Of a stretch of DNA of 64,000 bases, positions 1 through 10,369 are shown piece by piece. Origin of the DNA: Linyphia triangularis (Eukaryota > Arthropoda > Arachnida > Araneae > Linyphiidae); NCBI GenBank assembly GCA_963978545.1, contig OZ021721.1, forward strand, positions 35,637,348 through 35,701,347, written 5' to 3'. Position 1 is the stretch's first letter, and the number at the start of each line of letters is the position of its first letter. A program made the position numbers and the translations under genes. A model generated the notes under the pieces. That model was not told where the DNA came from and searched no databases. It was given only the letters and a program-made list of their open reading frames with translations.

Positions 1-384
1 ATAAAAGCCATGATTTTTTTTATGATTTTCAATGTCCATGGTATTTCAACATCAAAAACTTTGTTTTAAATCACAACGTACCTCCATTGTGCTCGAGTGA
101 GATGATGTCGATGACGACTTGACTGTTGAGAACAATATCTGCTTTCATGGTATTTTTTATCAGTAGAAATAGTTCTAACAATGCTCATCAAACTTCTTAT
201 AGAACCTAATCCACATGATTTTTGCTCTTTGCATGACTTTTTACAGCACTTTCTTTTCCCATTGATACTGTGCTGCAATTTTTGGCAACACAAAGTACAT
301 CGTGCTAACTGCAAAATGCAGATCCAACACTTGGGAAATCATAAATTACATTTCAGTTTTTCCAACCAGCTTGAATTGAAAATG
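1..384. other. AT-rich non-coding flank left of the Copia insertion
   Basis: No convincing gene is visible apart from the weak candidate exon listed at 82-138. Short open frames here have no recognisable domain. The last five bases, AAATG (380-384), form the left copy of the Copia target duplication. The stretch is probably intron or 3' flank of the BROX-like gene, because the gene's last confident exon (7274-7363) reads leftward toward it. That placement is inference. Confidence 0.4.
82..138 (-). CDS. candidate small exon, phase 1-1, identity unknown
   Basis: On the minus strand a 57-base stretch follows an AAAGCAG acceptor and ends at GGAG followed by the good donor GTACGT. Read with one base carried in from the previous exon, it is open and ends one base into a codon. 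That matches the phase left by the exon at 7274-7363 and by the candidate at 6772-6825. The encoded peptide (starting DIVLNSQVV) does not resemble the part of BROX expected next, and the pyrimidine tract is weak. It may be an alternative exon, an exon of another gene, or chance. Confidence 0.2.
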
Positions 385-838
385 TAATATAATCTCATAA
401 GATTTAAAAATAGAGATTATACTTTAATTTGTCTCATAAAATAAATGCAGTGAAAAATAAACTGAGGACAAGGGGTTGAAACAAAAATGTTAAAAGTTTA
501 TTTATAACATAATCAATACTACTACCTCACTGGCAGTCAGAAACCATCTGCCCTGTTTCACAAGAAACTTTTTCTTATATAAGAAATAAATTTGCATATT
601 ACAAAGAAATGCATGCCTGGAAAAATACCACAGTTGACCAATCAAAATTCAGAAACAACCAACACAAATATTATTAAACTTTCAAGGAAGAAGCCATACA
701 ACTCAACTTAAAACTTTAGCTGAAGCAAAAGGTAAACAATAGTTTTGAAAAGTGGGCGGTTCACTCATGGCACAGGTTAGGAAAAAGTATGAAGACAGGT
801 ACATTAACAAGTAAGTTAAATAAGCTGTTTATCTAACA
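385..838 (-). repeat. Copia 3' LTR
   Basis: This LTR is identical to 5385-5838 except A/G differences at 449 and 779. On the minus strand it begins TGTTAGATAA and ends GATTATATTA, so the 3' dinucleotide is TA rather than the usual CA. Left flank AAATG matches the base run after the other LTR. Confidence 0.95.
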
Positions 839-841
839 GTG

Positions 842-856
842 CCCCCCCCCCTCTTC
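842..856 (-). promoter_or_regulatory. Copia polypurine tract (plus-strand primer)
   Basis: On the minus strand a GAAGAG followed by about ten G residues lies immediately upstream of the 3' LTR start at 838, separated by CAC. That is the expected position for the primer of second-strand DNA synthesis. Confidence 0.75.
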
Positions 857-1120
857 ATATTTTTTCTTTTGAAAATGACCTATGAAGTAAAATTTCTGAA
901 ACATTAGGCAACATGTATCTTTATGAAAATAAAGTTTTAAACTTTCACATTGTCTAAATTATTTCTCGTCACTATACATTTTCAAAGCTCAAAACCAATT
1001 TTAGCATACAAATATCATTTTGATATATTAACTTAAGAAATTAAAACTGCACATTAATACTTAAATACTTCAATAATATTAGTGACAATATTAGTCATCA
1101 TGACTTATCAATAATACAAG

Positions 1121-1725
1121 TCAAACTTTAGAAAATATCATTTCCTGAAAATGAAAAAGTTCAGTTTTGCTCAACGGCTTTGTAAAAATGTCAGCAAAGT
1201 TCATTTTACTAGGAACATGTTGCAACTCGAACATGTTGGTGTATACCAAGTCTCTAATGAAGTGTAAGCGAACGTCTATATGTTTCGTTCGATGGTTTTC
1301 AATAGGAGAACGAACAAAGTCTATTGCAGCCTGATTATCAGCAAGTAGACGGGGATTGTTTGGTAGTTGCTCGATAAGCTGGGCACCAACACACTCCTTG
1401 ATAATACGTGTATACCATACTAATTCCTTTGCAGCTTCCGTCATGGCAACAAACTCGGATTCCATAGATGATAAACTAACACACTTTTCCTTGAAGGCTC
1501 GCCAAGCAATTGGTACTTTGTCTAATAAGATTAGTTGTCCACCCATGGATATTCTATCATCTCGATTACTTGCAAAATCAGCGTCAGTGTAGACATCAAG
1601 GTTGAAGTTTTGAATTTTGGATAAGTCCAGCTTCAGCTCTCTGGTATAACTAATATAGCCAAGAAGTTTTAGGAGACCATTCCAATGGCTGATACCTGGA
1701 TTTTCCTGAAATTGACTAAAAATAT
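1121..1725 (-). pseudogene. Copia Pol: RNase H domain (frameshifted from RT)
   Basis: This is the C-terminal RNase H of Copia Pol. From 1546 down it encodes the conserved segment with SLSSMESEFVAM, ADNQAA and TKHIDVRLHFIRD, the usual Copia RNase H landmarks, and ends at a stop at 1121. The same frame is open upstream to the reverse transcriptase end and includes DADFAS near 1580, the first catalytic Asp region. The reverse transcriptase frame ends at TAA (1725-1727) because of a small indel. The RNase H frame then continues in a different register, so the two domains are no longer in one reading frame. Confidence 0.9.
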
Positions 1726-2984
1726 TAACCGAATGAAATGTCAGGGCGAGTTCTTCCTGCTAAGAAAGCTAAGCTTCCGATCAAACTACGATATGGGTAG
1801 GACTTCATTTCTTCCATCTCAGAGTCAGTTTGTGAGCATTGGGTTTTAGAATAAATAACCCCTTTAGCTATAGGAAGGGATGATATAGGGAAATTAAATT
1901 TCCTAAAATTGTTACAAACTGTATCAATGTATTCGTGCTGATGAATACATAACCTGTTACCTTCCTCCACAAATTCTACTCCTAACAGCTTTCTTGTTTT
2001 TCCTAAAATCTTTATATCAAATCTTTCCTTTAAGAGATTAACTGCTTTATTAGTAAAGATTTTATTTCTTCCAAAAATGATTATGTCGTCTACATATAAT
2101 AAAAGAACGACATCTTTTTCTAAGAAATAAGCACAATTGCAATATTCAAATTTTTTAAATCCTATTTCATATAAAACTTTATGAATTTCAAAATACCAGA
2201 CACGCCCACTTTGGTGCAAGCCGTAAATGGCTTTTTGTAATCTGCATACTGAATTAGGATGCTTCTTGTCCTCAAAACCTGGTGGCTGTGTCATGAAAAT
2301 TAGCTCGGTTAAGGGTGCGTACAAGTATGCACACTTAACATCGCATTGTAAATGTTCCCAGTTATATAGGCTTACAAGAAGAGCGAAAAAGAATCTTATA
2401 ACACTAAAGTTTACTACAGGACTGTAAACTTCTTCAAAGGTTTCTCCTTTAACCTGGCGGAATCCGTGTGCAACGAGTCTTGATTTATATCTTACGATTT
2501 CACCAGATTCATTCTTCTTTACTGTATATACCCACCTGCATCCTAGAACTTTGGCATTAGGGGGTTTCTCAACAAGAGTCCATACTTGACGCTCTTGCAT
2601 GGTCTCGAGTTCCTCCTTCATTGCCGCCAACCATTCACGTTTCTGTGGACATAAAAGAGCCATTTTAAAATTAGTAGGGATTAAAATATCACCACCTAGT
2701 CACGTTGATGTCGCATTACAGGCGTTATCGGGAGTCTTCACTATTCCTTCATAGTTGTCCGTACCACTAAAATTGAAAATTGATGGATCGTACTCCAAAT
2801 TCTTTCTGGAACAGTACTTGGATATATCATTTAAAGATCTTAAGCGTTCCTTCTTTCCTTTTAGAAAGTAATAAATATCGGTTCTTGAACCATCTGGTCT
2901 GGGTACAGGCTTTCGTATCCAAACCGCTTCAACAGGTTCTGGTCTTTCTGTAGCAGGTGGTAATTTTTCCTGTGATTGACCAGG
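1725..2984 (-). pseudogene. Copia Pol: reverse transcriptase (RVT_2) with upstream linker
   Basis: This is the Copia-class reverse transcriptase. The frame is the same as the integrase ORF, continuing beyond the stop at 2985-2987. A second in-frame stop, TGA at 2700-2702, precedes the ATG at 2663. Visible motifs from 2663 down are KNESGEIVRYKSRLVA, QCDVKCAYL (catalytic Asp region), AIYGLHQSGR and the active site YVDD, followed by SLIGSLAFLAGRTRPDISFG at the end. Length and motif order are normal for the family up to the frameshift at 1725-1727. The domain itself looks intact, so decay is confined to nonsense and frameshift lesions around it. Confidence 0.93.
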
Positions 2985-4571
2985 CTATTCTTCACTGTCA
3001 TCAACTGCTTCAGAACTTTCATCTGTAGATACCGATTCCTCTTTTGGTAATGTATACTCATCTTCACTGTCAGATTCTGCATCCTCTGCATACCAGTTTT
3101 TAAAAGGGTCCAGGACTACTCCCTGCTGCTGGCTGCTCACCCATCTTTTCTCTGGCTCTTGCTTGACAGTTTCAGTTTCATCAAATCTTACATTGATAGT
3201 TTCTATGATTTTCCTCTCCTGTGGTAGCCAAATTCTGTATCCTCTGGTGTTCAGTGCATACCCAACTAAAACACCTTTCTTGGCTCTTATATCAAGTTTT
3301 CTTCTTAGTTGTTTTGGTACTCCAACAACCGCCTTGGTTCCAAATGGTTTCAGGTGCTTAACAGATGGTTGTCTTCCTCCATAAAGTTCAAACGGGGTGA
3401 TCTTTTGACCAGCGTGACACACCCTGTTCCAGGTGTAGACGAAATGTAATAGGGCTTCTGACCAAAATCCGTCTGACAATCCACTGTCCTTTAAAAGTAC
3501 CTTTATGCCATCAACAGCTGTATAGTTGAATCGTTCAGCTGTTCCATTTTGTTCGGGAGTGTATACGTTGGTACGCTCGTGCCGCATTCCTTGCTCTTCA
3601 AATAAAGAACTAAACTTCTCATTGGCAAATTCCAAACCGTTATCTGTTCGGACTGCAACTATTCTTTTATTCAGGAATCTTTCTGCTCTTCGCTGAAATC
3701 TTTGAAAAACATCAAAAGCTTCAGATTTTTCTTTTAGAGGATAAGCTGCCACTTTTCTAGAATAATCATCTATTATGGTAAAAAAATATCTGTGTCCTTC
3801 TCGTGATGGTTTTGGCAACGGGCCACATAGATCCATATGGACTAATTCAAGAGGCTTTTTAGATCTGATGGTACCAATAGGCTTGAAACTCACTCTTTTC
3901 GACTTGGCTTCCTGGCATGGTTCACACAGTGGAAAATTTCTGGCAAGTTTCGGGAGTCCTTTAACGCAATTCTGCTGACTTGTCTGCATTAGATGCTGAG
4001 GATTAATGTGGGCAAAACGCCTGTGCCACATCTTTGCTTCCTCGGGTTGGGATAATGATGCTGTCACTTCTTTAGAACTTCCTGGGTATGTCGGGTGACA
4101 AACGTATAATCCGTTCATTTTCTTAGCTGAAAAGTGCACTCTAACCGAACTATGGTAGACTGTGATTTTTCCTCCTTTGCCTACAAACTTTGCTCCTCCT
4201 TCATCAAAACAAGGTCCTGCCAAGAAGTTTCTTCTAAGATTTGGAGAGTATATTACATTCTTTAAATGAATGACTTCTCTCCCAAATTTCAAAGTCACTG
4301 TACCACGTCCTACAACCGGACACGTCACTCCATCAACAGCAACAGTCATCTGCTCCCCTTTGGTAGGTGTGAAGTCTCGAAACAGCTCTCGATTGCGGCA
4401 AAAATGAAAAGATGCTGCAGTATCAAAAACCCAAGCTGTATCGTCTAAACACTTTTCCCCACAATGAGTCTCGGCCACGTAGCTACTTCCTGGTATCTCC
4501 TTGAAGTGCTTGGTTTTCTCTGGACATCGATTTTTGTAGTGCCCTGGTTGATTACATCGGTAGCATATCAC
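2985..4571 (-). pseudogene. Copia Pol: CCHC knuckle, protease, integrase
   Basis: The first half of Copia Pol is 528 codons. The first in-frame codon called as a start is GTG, and the frame is open further upstream, so this is not an independent start. In order it has a CCHC knuckle (CYRCNQPGHYKNRC), a protease with active site DTAAS, the pre-integrase HHCC finger (H-x3-H near WHRRFAH, then CEPC), and an integrase core with all three catalytic residues visible: the Asp in HMDLCGP, the Asp in RTDNGLEF and the Glu in NGTAERFN. It ends at TAG 2985-2987, after which the same frame continues into the reverse transcriptase linker. That stop is therefore a nonsense change in this copy. Confidence 0.93.
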
Positions 4572-5299
4572 CTTGTTTGCAATAGGAGTACTGGGTCTGG
4601 CAGGCTTTGGTCTGGATATCGGCTGGATCCAACAGGTGTTTGGAATTTGGTAGGAGTAGGTCTGATTGGAGCTGGCTTCGATCTTGCAATGAAAGCAACT
4701 GCTTCCTGGTCCCCTTGCCTCTGCTTCAATCTTGCCTCTTCGGCTAACAACTCTTCCAAAACTCTGTCAAAGGTAAAATTTTCTTCTTTCCATCTATATA
4801 TAACTTGGATGATTCCCTCAAATGCTGGAGGCAAATGTCTTATCAATTGAAAACTTTGATATAATTCTTCCAAAGGATGACCTGCTCCTTTCAACTGAGA
4901 TACTATCCTTCTTAGTCTAGCAGCAAAAAGTCCAATGGTCTCGTCAGGCTGTATTCTACAAGCGAAAAATTCATCAAGTAGGGTCATCAAACGTGCTCTT
5001 GACTCAGGTCTAAAGTGTTTCTCTAAAGTCAGCCAAGCCTTCCTTCCATCATCAAGGTCTTCTATCAATGAACGAAAACGATCCTCTAAATTCAAATAGA
5101 TGGTTGTAAATGCTTTATCAAAACGTTGCTTATAGTTTCTGATCTCTTTGGGAGATTCCACTGCTTCATCTGGAGGTATTTCAATTCCTTGAACAATCTT
5201 CCAGCAACCCCTTTCCATAAGGAGCACCTTGACATCAGACACCCAAGTGCCATAATTCAGTCCATTTAACTTGCTGGTTGAAAAACTGCCTTCACCCAT
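4568..5299 (-). CDS. Copia Gag (UBN2/DUF4219-like)
   Basis: This is the capsid protein of the Copia element, 243 residues, starting at ATG 5299 about 85 bases inside the 5' LTR. It has the KLNGLNYGTW-type N-terminus and the helical core (LTLEKHF, FFACRIQ, RHLPPAFE) typical of Copia Gag. Gag stops at 4568, just before the zinc-knuckle frame. Pol lies one base back (-1 register) and its frame is open for at least 70 bases into gag. Copia elements usually carry gag and pol in one frame, so this is either a one-base indel or a frameshift-expressed arrangement. Confidence 0.9.
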   Translation of the reverse strand: MGEGSFSTSKLNGLNYGTWVSDVKVLLMERGCWKIVQGIEIPPDEAVESPKEIRNYKQRFDKAFTTIYLNLEDRFRSLIEDLDDGRKAWLTLEKHFRPESRARLMTLLDEFFACRIQPDETIGLFAARLRRIVSQLKGAGHPLEELYQSFQLIRHLPPAFEGIIQVIYRWKEENFTFDRVLEELLAEEARLKQRQGDQEAVAFIARSKPAPIRPTPTKFQTPVGSSRYPDQSLPDPVLLLQTR

Positions 5300-5370
5300 T
5301 TTAAATATTGATCAGGTAATTAAAAAAAAGTTTTCTATAGTCCTCTTTCCAAACTGCATAAAGTTAATAA

Positions 5371-5384
5371 CAGCCCATAACCAA
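5371..5384 (-). promoter_or_regulatory. Copia primer-binding site, half-tRNA type (tRNA-iMet)
   Basis: Immediately inside the 5' LTR the minus strand reads TTGGTTATGGGCTG. The complementary GCCCATAACC matches the anticodon arm of initiator tRNA-Met. Drosophila copia is known to prime from an internal tRNA-iMet fragment rather than a tRNA 3' end. The match is visible in the sequence. Use of that primer here is inferred from the family. Confidence 0.75.
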
Positions 5385-5838
5385 TAATATAATCTCATAA
5401 GATTTAAAAATAGAGATTATACTTTAATTTGTCTCATAAAATAAATGCGGTGAAAAATAAACTGAGGACAAGGGGTTGAAACAAAAATGTTAAAAGTTTA
5501 TTTATAACATAATCAATACTACTACCTCACTGGCAGTCAGAAACCATCTGCCCTGTTTCACAAGAAACTTTTTCTTATATAAGAAATAAATTTGCATATT
5601 ACAAAGAAATGCATGCCTGGAAAAATACCACAGTTGACCAATCAAAATTCAGAAACAACCAACACAAATATTATTAAACTTTCAAGGAAGAAGCCATACA
5701 ACTCAACTTAAAACTTTAGCTGAAGCAAAAGGTAAACAATAGTTTTGAAAAGTGGGCGGTTCACTCATGGCACAGGTTGGGAAAAAGTATGAAGACAGGT
5801 ACATTAACAAGTAAGTTAAATAAGCTGTTTATCTAACA
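5385..5838 (-). repeat. Copia 5' LTR
   Basis: This is the 454-bp partner of 385-838, 99.6% identical by eye. It is followed on the plus strand by AAATG (5839-5843), the right target duplication. As 5' LTR of a minus-strand element it should hold the promoter, but I cannot place a TATA box with confidence. Confidence 0.95.
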
Positions 5839-6210
5839 AAATGCATTTTCCGGCCATTTTTAAACAGTGCACAAAAACAAACCAGAAATCACGTGATTTG
5901 ATCGGAGTAAAACAATTTGCAGACATGTTGCGCCGCGCTGTATAGTTCGTTCGCAATTCGCGCCGCAGTGCGAAGGGGAAAAGCGGAAAGAATGGCGTAA
6001 TCTCGTTGTTTCCTTGTCGCTGGTTGGCTTGACTAAATTCCAAGAATTTTGCTAACCAAAATTTTTCCAGGGACTATATATTTATAGAAAATAAAATGAA
6101 ATTCAAGCACTTTAAACACATTTTTAAAAAATTCAAGGTTTTGAAGCACTTGAAAAGGAAAGTTTTTTTTCAAGCACTTTTCAAGGTTTTTTAAAAACGT
6201 ACGAACCATG
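5839..6210. repeat. right end of a hAT-like element (6-bp-TSD group), split by Copia
   Basis: The segment ends at 6210 in GTACGAACCATG. Its reverse complement closely follows the terminus of the element at 31162 (CAGGGTTCGTACAG), and it shares the run of TTCAAG-rich motifs just inside. The matching left end is not found before 384, so either it lies outside the window or it is lost. The 5839 boundary is the Copia insertion. Confidence 0.45.
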
Positions 6211-6771
6211 TCAAGGAAGTGTTGTCATGAACGCCACACTATATGTTTAAAATATATAAAAATTGGAAATTTTTCACAAAATTAAAAAAAAAAGAAAAAA
6301 AAAAGGACCATGTAAAAAAATTTGGATAGACCCCTGGCGAGGGTCTTCAGAATAGTTGGCAAGTATGCTTAAGCTGGAGTAAAATTTCATTAGCAAAAAG
6401 GCTAAAATCACAATTTTCATTTTAGCAGAGCTAAAATGATTACGAGCTCCATCACTAGTGGTGTTTAATTTAACATAATTAAAAAAAATTTACTATAAAA
6501 TCATTATTAAATTTAATTACAAAGCTATTTTATACCAACTATCAACTGGAAAAACCTTCAGCTTACTTATTTTGTTAGGTCGATAACTAATTTTCCGATA
6601 ACAAAAATGGCGATTTTGTAAATTTTGTGTCAAAATGTTTTAGCCAAAGAGCTAAATCACACTTTCTAATTTTAGCATTTAAGAAAGTTCTTAAGCATTT
6701 TGCTAAAAAAGCACCCATAGCTCAATCACTGATTGGCTCTGACTGTTCTTGACAACCAGAAGGAAACTTAC
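6211..6771. other. non-coding stretch with diverged paired motif
   Basis: No gene is seen. Similar blocks with GCTAAAAT-type motifs and AGCTCNATCACT occur near 6400-6460 and 6650-6735, hinting at an old element with related ends. I could not define termini or a target duplication. Confidence 0.3.
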
Positions 6772-6825
6772 CATCGAAGTGGAAACCTGTGTAACTTGCG
6801 ATTTCTTTGAACACAACTTGGCAGT
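6772..6825 (-). CDS. candidate 54-bp exon, phase 1-1, next after the last confident BROX exon
   Basis: On the minus strand an acceptor TTATCTAAG precedes 54 bases ending GATG before a strong donor GTAAGT. Entering with one carried base, as left by the exon at 7274-7363, it is open and leaves one base, so it would splice in frame. The peptide (DCQVVFKEIASYTGFHFD) does not match the conserved BROX segment expected at this point. It could be a lineage-specific or alternative exon, or a chance splice-like pair. Confidence 0.3.
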
Positions 6826-7273
6826 CTTAGATAATAAAAGAACAACATGTTCATAATCACATGACAAGGACAGCTGCAGCATTTCTCACATACTTTGTTC
6901 AAACACCAAAACCTTATACTTTCCCTCACTTTGATCTTGCTCTTGTGGAAAGTAAACTAGCACTAGCTAGAAAGTAACTAGCCGATGGATGAGTTGGTTT
7001 CTTCCAAAAATTGATAACTAAGAACTGGAAAAAATTTGATGCTTTTATCTGTTGTGTCCACATCAACAGAAATTTGACCTTAAGGGGACTTGGTACCCCT
7101 TGTTTTCACAAAAAATAATAAAAATATCAATTTTCTATTCCCTGCACTGCTAGTAATTACTAATGAGAAAAACATACATAAACACCATTGCTCCCAATAT
7201 AGAGCAAAAACTCATACATTTTTTTTAAATTTTATGTCAAATTCATCGTTATATATTTATGAATATAACTCAC

Positions 7274-7363
7274 CTCCATTAGCATATAATCTTGAGGTCT
7301 CATTTGCTAAAGCAGATATCAGACTTGGTGCATGTTTCAACTCGACAGCTCGAGCAATGGTAA
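7274..7363 (-). CDS. Brox: BROX-like gene, exon (BRO1 domain, TIARA..ELKHAP segment)
   Basis: This is the fifth recognised exon of the minus-strand BRO1-domain gene. The acceptor is TTTGTCCAG and the donor GGAG|GTGAGT. It enters with two bases that complete a Val codon and leaves with one base. It encodes TIARAVELKHAPSLISALAN and then ETSRLYANG, matching the BROX helix recalled as TIARA-ELKHAP-LIAALA-ETA. BROX is a BRO1-domain protein that binds the ESCRT-III subunit CHMP4 and acts at ruptured nuclear envelope. In vertebrates it is farnesylated at a C-terminal CaaX box. The remaining BRO1 helices and the C-terminus are not recognised further left. Confidence 0.9.
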
Positions 7364-9497
7364 CTGGACAAATTAAGTAAAAAAAAAAAAGTAATTATAA
7401 ACTCAAGTATGGAGGGATACAAACATATTTTTAACTAAAAAAATACATTTCATTGTCACAGCTAAACAATTAAAGCAATATATAAACCAACCTATAGTTT
7501 ACTTAAAACTATTACTTAACACTGGGGATAACACAATGGGATTAAAATTCATTAACTGCTAGATTTATTTCCTACAAATGTGGGCCAGTAAAACACAAAG
7601 GACAGCATATGGATTCCCCATATCATGACAAATAGATAAAATCTCTGCTGACATAATCTGCAACTAAAAATTTAAATACAAATGCCAAGATCAAATTAAA
7701 TATAAAATATATATTCCTACATGACAAGCAATATTGAAATGTTAATAATTTCAATTTACAAAACCATTTCATGTGTGGCGTCATTGCTAGAAGTTAACTA
7801 TTTAATACAAATTTAGTACCACCATAACTTATGATAAATCAACAGATGTAGGCAGGAACTGTAATAAAGCGTCATTAATTATTCTTGGGTTAGCATAAGC
7901 TATATGACAAATTGTAGTGTCAAAAAGTTAGGAAAAATGAAATTACTTCAAGTATTATATAACTAATAAGTCAACCAGATCAAAATGCAAAGCTATCAGC
8001 ATTAAATTTCAAAATATAGACAAATCTTGTAATTGCAAAGTCGAAGGGACGGTCGAAATTTTACATGTTAACTGAATTTTGCCTTAACCGTCTAAAAACT
8101 TTTTCATCAAATTAACGCACATTTAAACTACTAGCTATATGTGTATTTAGTATGATGTTTTAAATTCATGTTTTCTATTTAGCCAGTCTACATATGTTTC
8201 CTTCCACACTCAAATTGATTTACAGCATAAATCCTTTCAATATTTTTCTGATTTTTTAAAATTGATGATGGAGTGCATTGGATGATTCCATTACTTGACC
8301 GCAATTTCTTTTCTTTCTTTTTTTTCTCAAAGAATTTATCTCCAATTTGATTTTAAATTTTTTGCTTTATTTTTAACATTGATTACTGCTTCCAACTATT
8401 ATTGACAAAATTCAATGTGCAAATGCGACTGAGTTTAGTTTCGAAACTTACTGTTGGATACAGAAGGGGTACGTGATGTCACAAAACTAGTTTATGGAGG
8501 AATGCCATCTCAATTTGAGCCAAAATCAGCTGACTTCACAGCCATTTTCTTGAAATTTGACCACTCGGACATTTTGTCAGTTTCATATTGTTTCAACTTG
8601 AGAAATATATTTGTAACACCTTTAAATTTCATCTTGAATAATGAAGATCATAAAAAAAAGTGTCTTGAAGAACAAATTTTTTTCGTCTTAAGCGGGATTT
8701 CACATTATGTGGTTTTGTACTAAACGAATAAATCAACATTAAGCTTAAGCTTCATCGTACAAGAAACTGTTTATGTTTTGCGTTAAACAGGATTTCTTAT
8801 TAAGCGATTTTGAGTTAATGATATTTGAATATAATACTACAACTTTATACAAATGTTTTACTATATTTTAATAAATGATGGAGACTAAATTGAATGATAT
8901 TTAGGTGATCAAAAAAGTTTCCTTCTGTGTTTTTTACAACTCAACTGACAGTATGTTTATATGCCATATTTTTTCAAGCTATTTGCATGAACCATATATA
9001 TTCTTTGACGATAGTAAAGAAATAATCATAACATACTGCTCGGTTTTCTTGCTAGTCTACATAATAGGTAATTTAGTGTCTTAAAAATGCAACAAACTGT
9101 GTATTAGAAAATAATTCATTATTGAACTTAAAAGATATACCAAATCATAAGGTCTTGTAATAAAGTAAAATTAATATAAAAAAGTCAAGTGTGGACTCTT
9201 TGGTCGTATTAGGTATCTCTGTAAATAGTGACTTTACAAGTATTTATGATTGAGAAAGTATTCCAGCTAAAAGTTTTATGGTAAGTGAAGCCCCTTTTTA
9301 TTTATACATTTTGAAGGGTCTATTACGTTTTTTTAAAAAAAAGCTAACACAGTTTAAAACCTGCCTTGCACCAATGGAAAAGATGAATAGTAAAAATCAA
9401 TTACAACAAAATTTATAATAGTAATACATTTAAGAATCTTTAGAGTATGAAATTTGACTAAGAGAATCTTTTATATAAAATAAACAAACAGTCATAC
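7364..9497. other. intron between BROX-like exons
   Basis: This 2.1-kb AT-rich intron has in-phase splice sites at both ends (donor at 9497 side GTATGA, acceptor at 7364). I see no mobile element with definable ends and no coding segment. Confidence 0.7.
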
Positions 9498-9603
9498 CTT
9501 CTTGGGCCTCAGCGGTACACTGACTGACATATGCATTCACTACTGAAGAATCTAAATCTGAACCTGGTTCTGTCTTTTGTAGCAAACTGCCTATGTACTT
9601 ATC
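9498..9603 (-). CDS. Brox: BROX-like gene, exon (QCTAEAQE segment)
   Basis: The acceptor is TTGCTTGTAG and the donor GAAG|GTATGA. The exon begins in phase 0 and encodes 35 codons plus one base. The product includes DKYIGSLL, then DLDSSVVNAYVSQCTAEAQE, matching the BROX segment with an AY-x3-QC-x-AEAQE signature just before the TIARA helix. The one leftover G joins TT of the next exon to make Val, as expected. It sits 18 kb from the preceding exon, across a large transposon nest. Confidence 0.92.
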
Positions 9604-10369
9604 CTACAAGCAAAATATAGTGTCTCTTAAGTGAACTATTGAAAGAAGTCTATTCAGTTATGTAAATATTAGAGGAGTATCAAAATAAAAACCTCTACAT
9701 CAGAAATTTGTTAATACTGTTTAAGTCTACAAAAGTAAGATGCCTATGGATTACTCGGTTAGATCAGAGTATTTCAGGTTTTTTTTAAGCACATTTATTG
9801 GTTTTTAAATGTGTATGGATAAATTAACAAATCAAATGTTGCCAATATATATAAAATAAAGAAAATATTTCAAAAGTGATTTGGTTTTTGTTCCAACACT
9901 CACTTACTATTTAAAATACATTGATGATTAGGATAAATTTAAAAATATTTTTCACTATGTTGCTTAAGAATTGATTAATACTTACAAAAATGTTAAGTTT
10001 GTTTAAATTCTAGTTGTACCTCACCTTACTGTAGCAAGAATGCACCTCCCCAATTAATTGTCTGTTTTGTAAACTATAATTGAAAATGAGTATTGACAAA
10101 GTACACAGAGCTTTTATTGAATTAAAAACAACAATTAATATCATTAAATTTGTTTCATTTTTATTAAATGCATGCATCTAGCTCTAAAAAGTTTGGGGGA
10201 AGAAAGGATCAATTGTATAATATATCATAGAAAAATCTTGGAATTTGGCACCAGAATTTATTATTTTTTCAAAATATATTTATATTCTTTAGCTTTTATA
10301 TGAATTACATGCAACATTACATGTAGGATAATCAGAAAGATTCTGGAATTCTATTATTTAAAAAATTGC
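9604..10369. other. intron sequence, nothing recognised
   Basis: AT-rich intron between the BROX-like exon at 9498-9603 and the piggyBac-like element. No coding or repeat structure with clear ends was seen. Confidence 0.5.

Larger units (their letters stand above)
385..5838 (-). mobile_element. Copia (Ty1/copia) LTR retrotransposon, young, mutated coding region
   Basis: A complete Ty1/copia-type element reads on the minus strand. It has 454-bp LTRs whose starts are exactly 5000 bp apart and a 5-bp target duplication AAATG (380-384 and 5839-5843). A primer-binding site matches the initiator tRNA-Met anticodon arm, and a G-rich polypurine tract is present. Domain order is Gag, CCHC knuckle, protease, integrase, reverse transcriptase, RNase H, which is diagnostic of Copia because integrase precedes reverse transcriptase. 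Only two LTR differences (449/5449 and 779/5779) point to recent insertion. Coding is broken by two in-frame stops (2985-2987 and 2700-2702) and a frameshift near 1727, so this copy cannot make full Pol without suppression. Confidence 0.95.

Noticed and set aside
66..387. Overlapping open frames on both strands near the left edge
   Set aside because: Short, no domain, AT-rich; only the splice-like segment 82-138 was kept, at low confidence.
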